From contig JACUUC010000015.1 in the NCBI GenBank assembly GCA_014859445.1, positions 1 through 61,751 on the forward strand: a DNA stretch of 61,751 bases, in the 5' to 3' direction. Made by a program: the position numbers and the translations under genes. Below the pieces are notes generated by a model, which saw only the letters and a program-made list of their open reading frames with translations, was not told the DNA's origin and made no database searches. How positions within the stretch are numbered: position 1 is the first letter of the stretch; each line of letters begins with the position of its first letter. Origin of the DNA: Bacterioplanes sp. (GTDB taxonomy: Bacteria > Pseudomonadota > Gammaproteobacteria > Pseudomonadales > Oceanobacteraceae). This document shows, piece after piece, positions 36,433 to 46,686 of the stretch.

Positions 36433-38691
36433 ATGCTGAACCGAGAATTAGAGCACACCTTGAACGACGCATTTAAAGATGCCCGCGCTAAGCGTCATGA
36501 GTTCATGACCGTTGAACATTTATTATTGGCACTGTTGGACAATGATGCGGCTGCTCGTGTATTGGAGGCATGTGGCGCCGATGTGATTAAACTGCGCAAA
36601 GATCTTCATGATTTTGTCGATGCCACAACCCCACTTATTCCAGATGACGATCTCGATCGTGAAACGCAGCCGACACTCGGTTTTCAACGTGTTTTGCAGC
36701 GTGCTGTATTTCATGTTCAGAGCTCTGGCAAATCGGAGGTGACTGGTGCGAACGTATTGGTTGCTATCTTCAGTGAGCAAGAAAGCCAAGCGGTGTATTT
36801 TTTGAAGCAGCAATCCATCGCACGGATTGATATTGTCAATTATATATCTCATGGCATCTCTAAGGTTTCAGGCCCAGACGAATCGAATGACGGCCTGTCT
36901 GAAGCCAGTCATGAAGAAGGTCAAGCCGCGGGTAAAAACGCCTTAGAAGGCTACGCAACCAATCTTAATAAGCACGCCAAAGAAGGACGAATTGATCCGT
37001 TGATTGGTCGTGATTTTGAAGTCAATCGACTGGTTCAAATTCTATCGCGTCGGCGCAAAAACAACCCGCTACTGGTTGGTGACTCTGGCGTTGGTAAAAC
37101 AGCCATTGTTGAAGGTTTAGCCAAACGCATTGTTGACAGTGATGTCCCTGACGTCATTGCCGACGCCGTTGTGTACAGTTTGGATATGGGTGCCTTATTA
37201 GCAGGAACTAAGTACCGGGGTGATTTTGAAAAGCGCTTTAAGGCTTTATTGGCCGAACTCAAAAAGCAGCCTCATGGCATTTTATTTATCGATGAAATCC
37301 ATACCATCATTGGTGCCGGTGCCGCATCGGGTGGCGTTATGGATGCCAGTAATTTATTGAAGCCCTTGTTAAGCTCCGGCGAGATTCGTTGCATAGGATC
37401 AACAACCTTTACTGAATTTCGAGGTATCTTTGAAAAAGACAGTGCCCTGACACGTCGCTTCCAAAAAATCGATATTGCCCAACCCTCTGTGGACGATACC
37501 TACAAGATTTTGAAAGGTTTGAAGTCTCGCTTTGAAGATCACCATGGCTTGCGCTACACCGACAAGGCATTGCGTGCCGCTGCCGAGTTGGCGGAACGCT
37601 ATATAACCGATCGAAATATGCCAGATAAGGCCATTGATGTCATTGATGAAGCGGGAGCACTGCAGCACTTGCAAGCACCCAGTAAACGTAAGAAAGTCAT
37701 TGGTGTACCAGAGATCGAACAGGTCGTGGCGGCCATTGCACGCATCCCACCCAAATCCGTATCGGCGTCAGATAAAGAGCTATTATTTAAGCTAGAAGAC
37801 AAATTGTCCATGGTGGTGTTTGGTCAGGATGAAGCGATTCAGTTGCTGTCTACCACCATTAAAATGGCACGAGCGGGATTAAGTTCACCAGAAAAACCCA
37901 TTGGCTCTTTCTTATTTGCTGGCCCTACGGGTGTTGGTAAGACGGAAGTGACGCGCCAATTAGCCAATGTCATGGGAATGGAATTGGTTCGTTTTGATAT
38001 GTCTGAGTATATGGAACGGCACACGGTCTCGCGTTTGATTGGCGCTCCTCCGGGTTATGTTGGTTACGATCAAGGAGGCTTGCTAACCGAAGCTGTTAAT
38101 AAAAATCCACACTGCGTACTGCTGTTGGACGAAATAGAAAAAGCCCACCCGGAAGTGTTCAATATTCTGTTACAAGTCATGGATCACGGCACGTTAACGG
38201 ATAACAATGGTCGTAAAACGGATTTTCGTAACGTGATATTGATCATGACGACCAATGCCGGAGCGGATCGCATGAGTCGGGCCAGTATTGGGTTTACAAA
38301 ACAGGATCATAGCAGTGATGGTGGTGAGGAACTGAAGAAACTCTTTAGTCCCGAATTCCGAAATCGTCTTGATAGTGTCATTCAATTTGGTGCCTTGCAA
38401 CGTGATACCATTTTGCACGTGGTTGATAAATTCCTCGCTGAGCTGCAAGGCCAGCTGAATGACAAAGGTGTGTATTTGCATGTATCTGAAGAGGCGCGTC
38501 AATGGCTGGCTCTTCATGGTTATGATGAAAAAATGGGCGCTCGCCCTATGGCTAGACTGGTTCAGGACAAGGTGAAGAAGCCGTTGGCAGAAAAGATTCT
38601 GTTTGGTGATCTAGCGAAAGGGGGCGAAGTGGATGTGCTGGTGGAAGAGGACGACTTGATCTTGTCAGAAGTTGAGGCCGTATCGGCTTAA
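36433..38691 (+). CDS. clpA: ClpA, AAA+ unfoldase of ClpAP
   Basis: A 752-residue double-ring AAA+ chaperone that unfolds substrates and feeds them to ClpP. The start at 36433 has GAGGAGG just upstream. The N-domain (MLNRELEHTLNDAFKDAR...) receives ClpS. Walker A of ring one is GDSGVGKT at residue 216, and of ring two GPTGVGKTE at residue 497; DEIH and DEIEKAHPEVFN are the Walker B regions. The ring-one pore signature is AGTKYRGDFEKR. Length matches E. coli ClpA (758). A hairpin follows about 100 bp after the stop. Confidence 0.98.
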   Translation: MLNRELEHTLNDAFKDARAKRHEFMTVEHLLLALLDNDAAARVLEACGADVIKLRKDLHDFVDATTPLIPDDDLDRETQPTLGFQRVLQRAVFHVQSSGKSEVTGANVLVAIFSEQESQAVYFLKQQSIARIDIVNYISHGISKVSGPDESNDGLSEASHEEGQAAGKNALEGYATNLNKHAKEGRIDPLIGRDFEVNRLVQILSRRRKNNPLLVGDSGVGKTAIVEGLAKRIVDSDVPDVIADAVVYSLDMGALLAGTKYRGDFEKRFKALLAELKKQPHGILFIDEIHTIIGAGAASGGVMDASNLLKPLLSSGEIRCIGSTTFTEFRGIFEKDSALTRRFQKIDIAQPSVDDTYKILKGLKSRFEDHHGLRYTDKALRAAAELAERYITDRNMPDKAIDVIDEAGALQHLQAPSKRKKVIGVPEIEQVVAAIARIPPKSVSASDKELLFKLEDKLSMVVFGQDEAIQLLSTTIKMARAGLSSPEKPIGSFLFAGPTGVGKTEVTRQLANVMGMELVRFDMSEYMERHTVSRLIGAPPGYVGYDQGGLLTEAVNKNPHCVLLLDEIEKAHPEVFNILLQVMDHGTLTDNNGRKTDFRNVILIMTTNAGADRMSRASIGFTKQDHSSDGGEELKKLFSPEFRNRLDSVIQFGALQRDTILHVVDKFLAELQGQLNDKGVYLHVSEEARQWLALHGYDEKMGARPMARLVQDKVKKPLAEKILFGDLAKGGEVDVLVEEDDLILSEVEAVSA

Positions 38692-38789
38692 AGATCGCTA
38701 TCGATGCAGTTCAGGGATGAGCTGCGCTGTCATGCTGACAAGAAAAGTAGTGAGGGGCAACAAAGTCAATCGAGTAGGGCTACCAAACG

Positions 38790-38821
38790 TTAGAAGCATC
38801 TGCTACGGCCGATGCTTCTAA
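38790..38821. terminator. Hairpin between clpA and infA
   Basis: A perfect 11-bp inverted repeat (TTAGAAGCATC with GATGCTTCTAA, loop of 10) lies between two convergent genes, 8 bp after the infA stop. It lacks a T-run, so it may protect 3' ends rather than terminate on its own. Confidence 0.5.
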
Positions 38822-38829
38822 ATATGGCA

Positions 38830-39048
38830 TCAGCGGGCGCGGTAGGTAATACGTCCTTTGCTGAGATCGTAAGGAGTTAGCTCAACTTTAACTTTGTCAC
38901 CCGTTAAAATACGAATGTAATTTTTACGCATTTTACCCGAGATGTGAGCAGTAACAACGTGTCCATTTTCGAGCTTAACTCGGAACATCGTATTCGGAAG
39001 CGTGTCAATTACTTCACCTTCCATTTCAATGTGATCATCTTTTGCCAT
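38830..39048 (-). CDS. infA: Translation initiation factor IF-1
   Basis: A 72-residue S1-fold protein that occupies the ribosomal A site during initiation. The start [20 protein letters not shown] and the end [14 protein letters not shown] are near-identical to proteobacterial IF-1. It sits between clpA (convergent) and bpt, the conserved clpA-infA-(ate)-aat neighbourhood. Confidence 0.98.
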   Translation of the reverse strand: MAKDDHIEMEGEVIDTLPNTMFRVKLENGHVVTAHISGKMRKNYIRILTGDKVKVELTPYDLSKGRITYRAR

Positions 39049-39115
39049 TCTTCACCTGTTTAGACCTTGCACAACGCGGGCGCATTTTGCCTTAATTCCC
39101 GCCAAGAAGCAAAGA

Positions 39116-39820
39116 TCATACGTGGCCAATGCACCAAACGCCACGAATAAGTCGTTCTGAGGGCTGCCATTGGCGTTTATAGGCCATTTTGGGGGCATTT
39201 TCGACGTAATATCCTAGGTAGTGGTAGGGTAATTGTCGTGCTTGGCAAAGCTGGGTGATAAGTAAGATCATCAAACGACCCAGTGAACGCTCAGATTGAC
39301 TGGGATCAAAATAGCAATAAACAGATGAAAGTCCATCATCGAATAGGTCAAACACGAGGCAGGCAATGAGTTCATTGTTTCGCCACGCTTCCAATTGTCG
39401 AGTTGTGCCGAAGTCTTCTGTCAAAAACTCTCGAAACTGTTCTGGGCTGGTGGGGTACATATCACCATCCGCATGTCGTTCGTTAATGTACCTCTCAAAC
39501 AGCCGGTAGTAGTGTGCTTGATACGTTGGCTGAGTCACACGCAACTGCACATCGCGATTGGCATTCAGTAGTCTTTTCTGTGAGCGACTAAGTTTGAAGT
39601 CATGACAACGAATACGCGTTGACTGGCACGCTTGGCACGCTGGGCAATTCGGACGATACACCAGCCGTCCACTTCGACGAAATCCCAATTGATTGAGCTG
39701 AGTGAGTTCGTGCTGAGTTAATGTCGTGCGTGGATCGATGTATTGGCTTTGCGCCTGCTGACCTTGCAAATAACTACAAGCATGCGTTGCGGGTGGTTGG
39801 TAAAGAATCAAATTGCGCAT
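39116..39820 (-). CDS. bpt: Aspartate/glutamate leucyltransferase (Bpt/Ate type)
   Basis: A 234-residue arginyltransferase-family enzyme. Members of this bacterial branch (Bpt) attach leucine to N-terminal Asp or Glu, making N-degrons for ClpS. The cysteine-rich N-terminal site is NCPACQACQSTRIR (about residue 59), followed by FKLSRSQKRLLNAN. The acyltransferase region includes YINERHADGDMYPTS and DGLSSVYCYFDP. Its start overlaps the end of aat by 13 bp; both are one leftward operon. Confidence 0.95.
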   Translation of the reverse strand: MRNLILYQPPATHACSYLQGQQAQSQYIDPRTTLTQHELTQLNQLGFRRSGRLVYRPNCPACQACQSTRIRCHDFKLSRSQKRLLNANRDVQLRVTQPTYQAHYYRLFERYINERHADGDMYPTSPEQFREFLTEDFGTTRQLEAWRNNELIACLVFDLFDDGLSSVYCYFDPSQSERSLGRLMILLITQLCQARQLPYHYLGYYVENAPKMAYKRQWQPSERLIRGVWCIGHV

Positions 39821-40509
39821 AACACACTCGGCAATGGCGCCAGCGATGGCTGCTGACTGGCTTGCGCCAAACGTTGCTCAAATTCAGTACGTGTTACCTC
39901 GTGCGCGCCAAATTGCCCTAAGTGAGCGGTATGCATTTGGCAATCGATGAGATGGTAACCGTGTTGGAACAGTGCGCTAGCGGCTATGGCAAAAGCCATT
40001 TTGGAACCATTATCAATGTAGGAAAACATAGACTCTCCAAACAAGGCCTTACCAATAATCAAACCATAAAAACCCGCAGCAAGCGCACCATCATCGCCCC
40101 ACAGCTCGACGCTAATGGCTCTACCGCATTGATGCAAGCGCTGGTAACCTTGAATAATGTCTTCATCAATCCATGTATTTTCTGCGTAAGGCCTAGGTGC
40201 TGCACAAGCCTGAATGACAGCAGTAAATGCTTGGTTGCAAGTAATGAGCAGTGGCTGGCGGCGAATTGCTTTTCTTACGGTACGAGGAATGCGAAAACTT
40301 TCTGGCGTAATGATAGCGCGCGGCGCAGGTGACCACCATAATCGAACGTCGCCAGGATCGTTCCATGGGAAAATACCTCGCCGATACGCACTGTCTAGCC
40401 AGATTGGGGTTATGATACCGCCAGCCGCCAACAGACCATTGGGGCTTGTTGTAGCGAATTGTGTGCTTGGAAAGTCAGGTTGGCGATTGTCATCCATCCA
40501 ATGCAGCAT
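39808..40509 (-). CDS. aat: Leucyl/phenylalanyl-tRNA-protein transferase
   Basis: A 233-residue enzyme that adds Leu or Phe to N-terminal Lys or Arg, targeting proteins to ClpS-ClpAP. The start at 40509 (MLHWMDDN) was chosen because it fits the family N-terminus; more upstream codons run into the ftsK leader. Core motifs are [43 protein letters not shown], and [16 protein letters not shown]. It diverges from ftsK with only 63 bp between, and overlaps bpt downstream. Confidence 0.95.
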   Translation of the reverse strand: MLHWMDDNRQPDFPSTQFATTSPNGLLAAGGIITPIWLDSAYRRGIFPWNDPGDVRLWWSPAPRAIITPESFRIPRTVRKAIRRQPLLITCNQAFTAVIQACAAPRPYAENTWIDEDIIQGYQRLHQCGRAISVELWGDDGALAAGFYGLIIGKALFGESMFSYIDNGSKMAFAIAASALFQHGYHLIDCQMHTAHLGQFGAHEVTRTEFEQRLAQASQQPSLAPLPSVLCAI

Positions 40510-40572
40510 GGCTCGTGTTACACTCCAACAAAGACAGTAGGTTTGAGTTTCAACAGTAAGGATATATTTGAA

Positions 40573-43065
40573 GTGCAGCAAGAGCCAGTAAATCCGGATG
40601 CCAATCGTGCGCTCAAGCGACGCCACGACATTGTCTTTGTCTTGTTAGCGGTTTTGTCGCTACTGACATTAATTGCGTTGTCTTCATATTCGCCGGATGA
40701 TCATGGTTGGTCCACGTTAGCGGGTGAAAAAGCAAACAATTCCGCAGGGCGCTTTGGTGCTTACTTGGCGGATTTGTTGTTCCACTTGTTTGGCTACCTG
40801 GCCTTCGCAATCCCGCTGCTGATCATGGCTAAGGCGTTACTACTGATTTGGCAAGCACCGCCGACAAAGCCTGTTTGGCTGAGACGCAGCATTGGTTTGT
40901 TGTTGTCGATTGTCGCGTTGTGCGTGTTGGCTGAGTTGAGTATTTGGCAGGCATCAGACCTACCAGCTGGCGCAGGTGGCGTTCTGGGGAACGTACTCAG
41001 TGAGATGTTCCTGCCATGGTTTAGCTTGATGGGAACCGCGATCATTGTCGTGGCCATGCTGGCTATTGGCCTAATGTTGTTTCTTGAGTTCTCTTGGCTG
41101 GTGGTTTTTGATCGTATTGGGCGAGCAACGTGGTCATCATTAGTGGCCATATGGCGGGGCGTGCAGCACTTTTGGCAAAACGCTGCGATTACTGGAAAAC
41201 CACAAAACAACAAGGCCAATTCGATGTTCGGTGCTGATCAGGTGACTCACAATACCGCACGCTTATCCCGTCGACCTGACTCGAAAGACACAACAGAACC
41301 AGTAATGCACGACACACCGTTCAGCGCGGATGAGGCGGATGATATCCCTTGGGATGCCATTCCTATTTTGTCGGACCAAACGAATGTCGCGCCAATGAAG
41401 AGTCAGCAAACAACCCCTGCGCCTCTCAAAAAAACCAGCCAACCCGCTGGCGAAGTAACAACCGCTCCCGTGTCACAAGAGTTACTTGTCCCTATCGAAC
41501 CGTTACAAAAAAAAGTATCGGCCCCGAGTGAACGTTTATTGCGCGAACAGCAAGGCTCTCTATTGCAACACAGTGAGCCGCTGCCATCGATCACATTGCT
41601 CGATCCACCTCGACAAGATCAAAAGGGTGGTTTTTCAGCTGAGCGACTGCAGGAAATGTCACGTCTGTTAGTGCAAAAGCTGGCAGACTTTGGCGTCAAA
41701 ATTGAGGTGACCGCTGTTGCGCCAGGCCCTGTAATCACTCGCTTTGAAATTCAACCAGCGCCAGGAGTGAAGTCTAGCAAGATATCCAACTTGGCTCGTG
41801 ATTTAGCGCGTTCAATGGCCATGGTCAGCGTGCGCGTGGTTGAAGTAATCCCCGGTAAGTCAGTCATGGGAATTGAGGTGCCGAATGAAAATCGTGCCGT
41901 TGTGACGCTATCAGAAGTGTTATCGTCTAGCGACTACGACAAATCCAAGTCTCCGTTAACGCTGGCACTGGGGCACGACATTGCAGGCAATCCGGTCATA
42001 ACCGACTTGGCAAAGATGCCGCATTTGTTGGTTGCCGGTACGACGGGGTCAGGCAAATCCGTTGGTGTGAATGCGATGCTGGCTAGCTTGCTGTTCAAAT
42101 CAACACCGGAAGAGCTTCGCTTGATTTTGGTGGATCCTAAAATGCTGGAGCTGTCGGTTTACGAAGGCATTCCACACCTACTCACGCCGGTGATCACCGA
42201 CATGAAAGAAGCGGCCAGCGGCCTGCGTTGGTCTGTCGCAGAAATGGAGCGACGCTATCAATTGATGGCGGCTGTCGGTGTTCGTAATTTGGCTGGATAC
42301 AATAAAAAAGTGAACGATGCGATTGCTGACGGCCAGCCCATGATGGATCCTACTTGGCAAATACACCAGTCTTATGACACGACCCCTAAGCAACTTGAAC
42401 CGCTGCCATACATCGTCATTGTGATTGATGAATTCGCCGACATGATGATGATGGTCGGCAAAAAAGTAGAAGAACTGATTGCTCGAATAGCACAAAAAGC
42501 GCGCGCGGCCGGCATTCATATGATTCTAGCCACACAGCGTCCCTCGGTTGACGTAATCACTGGTCTGATTAAAGCCAACGTTCCAACACGCATCGCCTTT
42601 CAAGTATCATCGAAGATTGATTCGCGTACCATTCTTGATATGGGTGGCGCAGAGCAGCTACTAGGTCATGGTGACATGCTCTACATGCCACCAGGCAATG
42701 CCATCCCAGAGCGTGTGCACGGAGCGTTTGTTGATGACGACGAAGTGCACCGTCTCGTTGCTGAGTGGAAGTTGCGTGGTGAACCGCAGTATTTGGAAGA
42801 GATCACACAAACAGCCGAAGAGGGGGCGACACAGATTGGCCCTGAAGGCGGTGATGAAAAAGACAATCTCTACGACGAGGCCGTTGCTTTTGTGACGGAA
42901 ACGGGCAAATGCTCAATCTCATCCGTGCAGCGAAAGTTACGTATCGGTTATAATCGAGCGGCACGCTTGGTCGAAACCATGGAAGCATCGGGTGTTGTCT
43001 CAGCACCGGCTCACAACGGTTCTCGTGAGGTATTGGCTCGTGCTGCACCTTCTAATTTTGATTAA
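40573..43065 (+). CDS. ftsK: FtsK DNA translocase
   Basis: An 830-residue cell-division and chromosome-segregation motor. The start is the GTG at 40573, 10 nt after AAGGA; an ATG further upstream would overlap aat. The N-terminus has four to five membrane helices (first [19 protein letters not shown]). A short Pro/Gln-rich linker (about residues 210-370) follows. The RecA-like motor has Walker A GTTGSGKS at 489-496 and Walker B LILVDPK. The C-terminal gamma winged helix ([17 protein letters not shown]) reads KOPS sites. The linker is much shorter than in E. coli FtsK (1329), as in Pseudomonas. Confidence 0.97.
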   Translation: MQQEPVNPDANRALKRRHDIVFVLLAVLSLLTLIALSSYSPDDHGWSTLAGEKANNSAGRFGAYLADLLFHLFGYLAFAIPLLIMAKALLLIWQAPPTKPVWLRRSIGLLLSIVALCVLAELSIWQASDLPAGAGGVLGNVLSEMFLPWFSLMGTAIIVVAMLAIGLMLFLEFSWLVVFDRIGRATWSSLVAIWRGVQHFWQNAAITGKPQNNKANSMFGADQVTHNTARLSRRPDSKDTTEPVMHDTPFSADEADDIPWDAIPILSDQTNVAPMKSQQTTPAPLKKTSQPAGEVTTAPVSQELLVPIEPLQKKVSAPSERLLREQQGSLLQHSEPLPSITLLDPPRQDQKGGFSAERLQEMSRLLVQKLADFGVKIEVTAVAPGPVITRFEIQPAPGVKSSKISNLARDLARSMAMVSVRVVEVIPGKSVMGIEVPNENRAVVTLSEVLSSSDYDKSKSPLTLALGHDIAGNPVITDLAKMPHLLVAGTTGSGKSVGVNAMLASLLFKSTPEELRLILVDPKMLELSVYEGIPHLLTPVITDMKEAASGLRWSVAEMERRYQLMAAVGVRNLAGYNKKVNDAIADGQPMMDPTWQIHQSYDTTPKQLEPLPYIVIVIDEFADMMMMVGKKVEELIARIAQKARAAGIHMILATQRPSVDVITGLIKANVPTRIAFQVSSKIDSRTILDMGGAEQLLGHGDMLYMPPGNAIPERVHGAFVDDDEVHRLVAEWKLRGEPQYLEEITQTAEEGATQIGPEGGDEKDNLYDEAVAFVTETGKCSISSVQRKLRIGYNRAARLVETMEASGVVSAPAHNGSREVLARAAPSNFD

Positions 43066-43074
43066 GGATAGACA

Positions 43075-43707
43075 ATGACCTTATTACGCAAATGGTTGAT
43101 TGCACTCTGTGTGCCGTTTTCCACTCACACCATGGCGACCGATGCGGTTGATTCACTGTTGCAACAACTGCAATCCATGGACAATTTCCAAGCCATGTTT
43201 GTGCAAACAACGCGTGATCCTACCGGTGCTGTTTTGCAACAAATGCGCGGCGAACTGATTGTTGAGCGGCCTGGAAAAATGCGCTGGGAAACAGAAGAAC
43301 CCTTTGCTCAGTTGGTGGTGTCGGATGGCACATTACTTTGGATTTACGATACCGATTTGGAGCAAGTCACAATCCGCTCCATGGGGCAGCGCATCCAAGA
43401 AACCCCAGCGTTATTATTAAGCGGCGACGCCAGCGAGATTCGCGATGGCTTCACCGTGTCCATGACAAAAATGGACGATGTTGTGCGCTATCGATTGACG
43501 CCTAACGATAACAGCCAATTGTTTGAGGCGTTGCAATTTAGCTATCGCGCGCAACGCTTATCCGCGATGACGATTGATGATGCCACCGGGCAAGTTACCG
43601 AAATCACCTTTCGCCAACAAACGGTTAACGCCACCTTGCCAGAGCACACGTTTTTGTTTGAAGTGCCAGAAGGTGTCGACATCATAGACGCCCGTAATGC
43701 CCGCTGA
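43075..43707 (+). CDS. lolA: LolA periplasmic lipoprotein carrier
   Basis: A 210-residue LolA that ferries lipoproteins from the LolCDE exporter to LolB in the outer membrane. It has a short signal peptide (LLRKWLIALCVPFSTHTMA, cleavage near residue 21). The mature half-barrel contains RPGKMRWETEEP and LLWIYDTDLEQVT, which are family hallmarks. It starts 9 bp after ftsK and its end overlaps rarA by 11 bp; ftsK-lolA-rarA-serS is a long-conserved order. Confidence 0.95.
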   Translation: MTLLRKWLIALCVPFSTHTMATDAVDSLLQQLQSMDNFQAMFVQTTRDPTGAVLQQMRGELIVERPGKMRWETEEPFAQLVVSDGTLLWIYDTDLEQVTIRSMGQRIQETPALLLSGDASEIRDGFTVSMTKMDDVVRYRLTPNDNSQLFEALQFSYRAQRLSAMTIDDATGQVTEITFRQQTVNATLPEHTFLFEVPEGVDIIDARNAR

Positions 43708-45019
43708 TTTATTTGACCGAGGCAATGCGTATGAACCATTAGCCTCGCGTTTACGCCCAAGTTCGCTGAACGAGTATGTTGGTCAGGATCACATCATTGG
43801 CCCTAACACACCCTTGCGTTACAGCATTGAGCGCGGCCAATTACACTCTCTCATTTTATGGGGGCCACCTGGCGTCGGCAAAACGACGCTGGCGCGCTTG
43901 ATTGCTCGCCTCATTGAGGCGGAATTCCTATCGTTAAGTGCGGTCATGGCGGGCGTCAAGGACATTCGTGACGCCGTCATGCAGGCTCAGCAGTATCATG
44001 CACGAGGCCGTAAAACCATCCTCTTCATTGATGAGGTGCATCGTTTTAACAAAGCACAACAAGATGCCTTTTTACCCTATGTGGAAGATGGCACGTTTAT
44101 CTTTATTGGTGCCACGACCGAGAATCCATCTTTTGAATTGAACAACGCATTGCTGTCTCGTGCGCAAGTGTACATATTGCAATCATTAACCGAGACTCAG
44201 CTGGTTCTGATTTTACAAAATGCTTGGCAGCGTTTATCACCATCAACCCCTCTGGCTGAGGCGCATGCCATGCAGCTGGCACAGGCTGCGGATGGCGATG
44301 CGCGTAAAGCATTAAATTTTTTGGAATATGCACAACAACTAGCAGGGGAAGCAGCAACACTAGATTCATCGATTATAGAGCAGGTCTTACAGCACAGCGT
44401 TCGTCGTTTTGATAAGCATGGCGATGCGTTTTATGATCAAATATCAGCCTTGCATAAATCGGTGCGCGGTTCGGATCCGGATGCGGCTCTGTACTGGTTC
44501 GCACGCATGCTGGATGGTGGCTGCGATCCACTGTATATTGCGCGGCGTGTTGTGCGCATGGCCAGCGAAGACATTGGCAATGCCGACCCCAGAGCACTGA
44601 CATTGTGTGTGAACGCGTGGGATGTGCAACAACGGCTCGGTAGTCCAGAAGGGGAATTGGCCCTTGCTCAGGCGATTGTGTATTTGGCGGTGGCCGCGAA
44701 AAGCAACGCGGTTTATAAAGCCTACAACCAAGCTCGAGCCATGGTGAAACAGCAACCGAGCTATCCGGTGCCGTTACACCTCCGCAACGCCCCAACAGAA
44801 CTCATGGCGCAGGCTGGATTTGGTGAAGCATACCGTTATGCACATAATGAGCCTGACGCGTTTGCCGCTGGTGAGAATTATTTCCCACCAGAGTTGCAAC
44901 AAACACGACTCTACGAACCGGTCGAGCGTGGTTTAGAACATCGCATTGCTGACAAGCTTAAACATTTGCGAGATTTGAATGATCGAGCACAGCAACAGCG
45001 CTACAACATGCCGGAGTGA
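43697..45019 (+). CDS. rarA: Replication-associated AAA+ recombination protein RarA
   Basis: A 440-residue clamp-loader-like ATPase (MgsA) that acts at stalled forks and gaps. SLNEYVGQDHIIGP opens the AAA+ domain; Walker A is WGPPGVGKTTLA (about residue 53) and Walker B FIDEVHRFNK, followed by the sensor motif FIGATTENPSFELN. The C-terminal tetramerisation domain contains MASEDIGNADPRAL. It overlaps lolA at its start and nearly touches crcB at its end. Confidence 0.97.
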   Translation: MPADLFDRGNAYEPLASRLRPSSLNEYVGQDHIIGPNTPLRYSIERGQLHSLILWGPPGVGKTTLARLIARLIEAEFLSLSAVMAGVKDIRDAVMQAQQYHARGRKTILFIDEVHRFNKAQQDAFLPYVEDGTFIFIGATTENPSFELNNALLSRAQVYILQSLTETQLVLILQNAWQRLSPSTPLAEAHAMQLAQAADGDARKALNFLEYAQQLAGEAATLDSSIIEQVLQHSVRRFDKHGDAFYDQISALHKSVRGSDPDAALYWFARMLDGGCDPLYIARRVVRMASEDIGNADPRALTLCVNAWDVQQRLGSPEGELALAQAIVYLAVAAKSNAVYKAYNQARAMVKQQPSYPVPLHLRNAPTELMAQAGFGEAYRYAHNEPDAFAAGENYFPPELQQTRLYEPVERGLEHRIADKLKHLRDLNDRAQQQRYNMPE

Positions 45020-45021
45020 AC

Positions 45022-45396
45022 ATGATTTGGTTAAGTATTGCCGCTGGTGGTGCGCTCGGTGCAATAGCACGCTATGGCTTGAGCATGTTTCTGACACAGC
45101 GCTGGCCAATTACGTATCCAATAGCCACATTAAGTATTAATGTTATTGGTTCTTTTTTTATTGGCGTTGCTTATGTCTGGCTTGTTCAGCAAGAATGGGG
45201 AGGCGCGGCGTTAAAACACCTACTCGTGGTTGGTTTTTTAGGTGCTTTTACGACGTTTTCAACCTTCTCGCTGGAAACGTTACTGCTGCTTCAGCAAGAG
45301 CGCTGGTTGGCAGCAATGAGCTATGTGAGCGCAAGTGTACTGGTCTGTATCGCCGGTACCGCGCTTGGAATCTGGATTTCAAAATCGTTGGTATAA
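45022..45396 (+). CDS. crcB: CrcB/Fluc fluoride channel
   Basis: A 124-residue four-helix membrane protein that forms a dual-topology dimeric fluoride channel. The start at 45022 follows GGAG by 5 nt; a GTG two codons earlier overlaps rarA. Conserved sites are GGALGAIARYGLS in helix 1, TLSINVIGSFFIGV (the channel Asn) in helix 2, and GFLGAFTTFSTFSLE (Phe box) in helix 3. There is no fluoride riboswitch; it is embedded in the rarA-serS operon, so expression is probably constitutive. Confidence 0.95.
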   Translation: MIWLSIAAGGALGAIARYGLSMFLTQRWPITYPIATLSINVIGSFFIGVAYVWLVQQEWGGAALKHLLVVGFLGAFTTFSTFSLETLLLLQQERWLAAMSYVSASVLVCIAGTALGIWISKSLV

Positions 45397-45402
45397 ATCA
45401 TC

Positions 45403-46686
45403 ATGCTTGATATTAAATTTATTCGTGACAATGTGGACTTGGTCAAATCAGGATTGGGTAAGAAAGGGTTTCAGTTTGACCATGAACAATTTCAGCATCT
45501 GGATGAGGCGCGCAAGACGGCACTGACTCACGCTCAATCATTACAGGCTGAAAAGAAAAAGGCATCCAAGCAAGTCGGGGCATTAATTGGCCAAGGAATG
45601 TCACCAGAAGATGCCAAGGCACAAGTATTGGGTAGCATCGATGCAGACATCAGCGAGGCCGAACTGGCGGCAAAAGAGGCCGAGCACGCACTCACTCAAT
45701 TGCTAATGACCATACCCAACATGCCTCAGGGCGCCGTACCTTTTGGTGCCGATGAGAGTGATAATCTTGAAGTACTATCCTGGGGTGAGCCGACTGTCTT
45801 TGATTTCACGGCTAAAGATCATGTTGATTTGGGCGAACCGTTTGGGTTGAACTTTGATTTGGGCGCGCGTGTTGCAGGCTCTCGCTTTGCCGTTATGAGT
45901 GGCCCCATTGCGCGCCTGCATCGGGCATTAACGCAATTCATGCTGGACATTCACGCCGATGAGCATGGCTACGAAGAGACCTACGTTCCTTATTTGGTCA
46001 ATAAAGACGCACTCGAAGGGACGGGACAACTGCCGAAATTTGAAGAAGACTTATTCAAAATTACTGGAGCGCAAGGCGACAAAGACTTTTATCTGATCCC
46101 TACGGCCGAAGTACCTGTAACGAACTTGATGCGCGATACCGTATTTGATGGCGCGCTGCCTGTTAAAAAAGTGGCGCATACTCCTTGTTTTCGTAGCGAA
46201 GCCGGTAGTTATGGACGCGACACCCGAGGCATGATCCGCCAGCATCAATTTGATAAGGTGGAGTTGGTGCAGTTCGTTCATGCCTCGCAGTCTGACGCCG
46301 CACTGGAAGAGCTTACTGGCCATGCTGAAACCATTCTCCAACGTTTACACCTGCCGTATCGCAAAGTGATGTTGTGTGGTGGTGATCTGGGTTTTTCAGC
46401 CGCTAAAACGTATGATTTGGAAGTATGGCTACCCGGTCAGCAAAAATACCGTGAAATTTCGTCATGCAGCAACTTCGAGGATTATCAAGCCCGTCGCATG
46501 GGAGCACGCTGGCGCAATCCGGCCTCAGGCAAGCCCGAGTTGCTACACACCATCAATGGCTCCGGCTTAGCGGTTGGTCGCACTCTGGTTGCGGTATTGG
46601 AAAACTATCAGCAAGTCGATGGGTCGATTCGTATCCCTGATGCTTTGCAGCCATACATGGGTGGTCTTGAGTGGATTCGCGCATGA
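45403..46686 (+). CDS. serS: Seryl-tRNA synthetase
   Basis: A 427-residue class II synthetase. The N-terminal coiled-coil arm (residues ~25-105, [20 protein letters not shown]...) contacts the long variable arm of tRNA-Ser. Class II motif 2 is [20 protein letters not shown] and motif 3 [16 protein letters not shown]; the serine site lies in [16 protein letters not shown] cognate tRNA-Ser(UGA) gene is 5.6 kb downstream. cysG overlaps the stop codon as ATGA. Confidence 0.98.
   Translation: MLDIKFIRDNVDLVKSGLGKKGFQFDHEQFQHLDEARKTALTHAQSLQAEKKKASKQVGALIGQGMSPEDAKAQVLGSIDADISEAELAAKEAEHALTQLLMTIPNMPQGAVPFGADESDNLEVLSWGEPTVFDFTAKDHVDLGEPFGLNFDLGARVAGSRFAVMSGPIARLHRALTQFMLDIHADEHGYEETYVPYLVNKDALEGTGQLPKFEEDLFKITGAQGDKDFYLIPTAEVPVTNLMRDTVFDGALPVKKVAHTPCFRSEAGSYGRDTRGMIRQHQFDKVELVQFVHASQSDAALEELTGHAETILQRLHLPYRKVMLCGGDLGFSAAKTYDLEVWLPGQQKYREISSCSNFEDYQARRMGARWRNPASGKPELLHTINGSGLAVGRTLVAVLENYQQVDGSIRIPDALQPYMGGLEWIRA

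Noticed and set aside
44900-45022. Possible fluoride riboswitch for crcB
   Set aside because: crcB starts 2 bp after rarA inside an operon; there is no leader.
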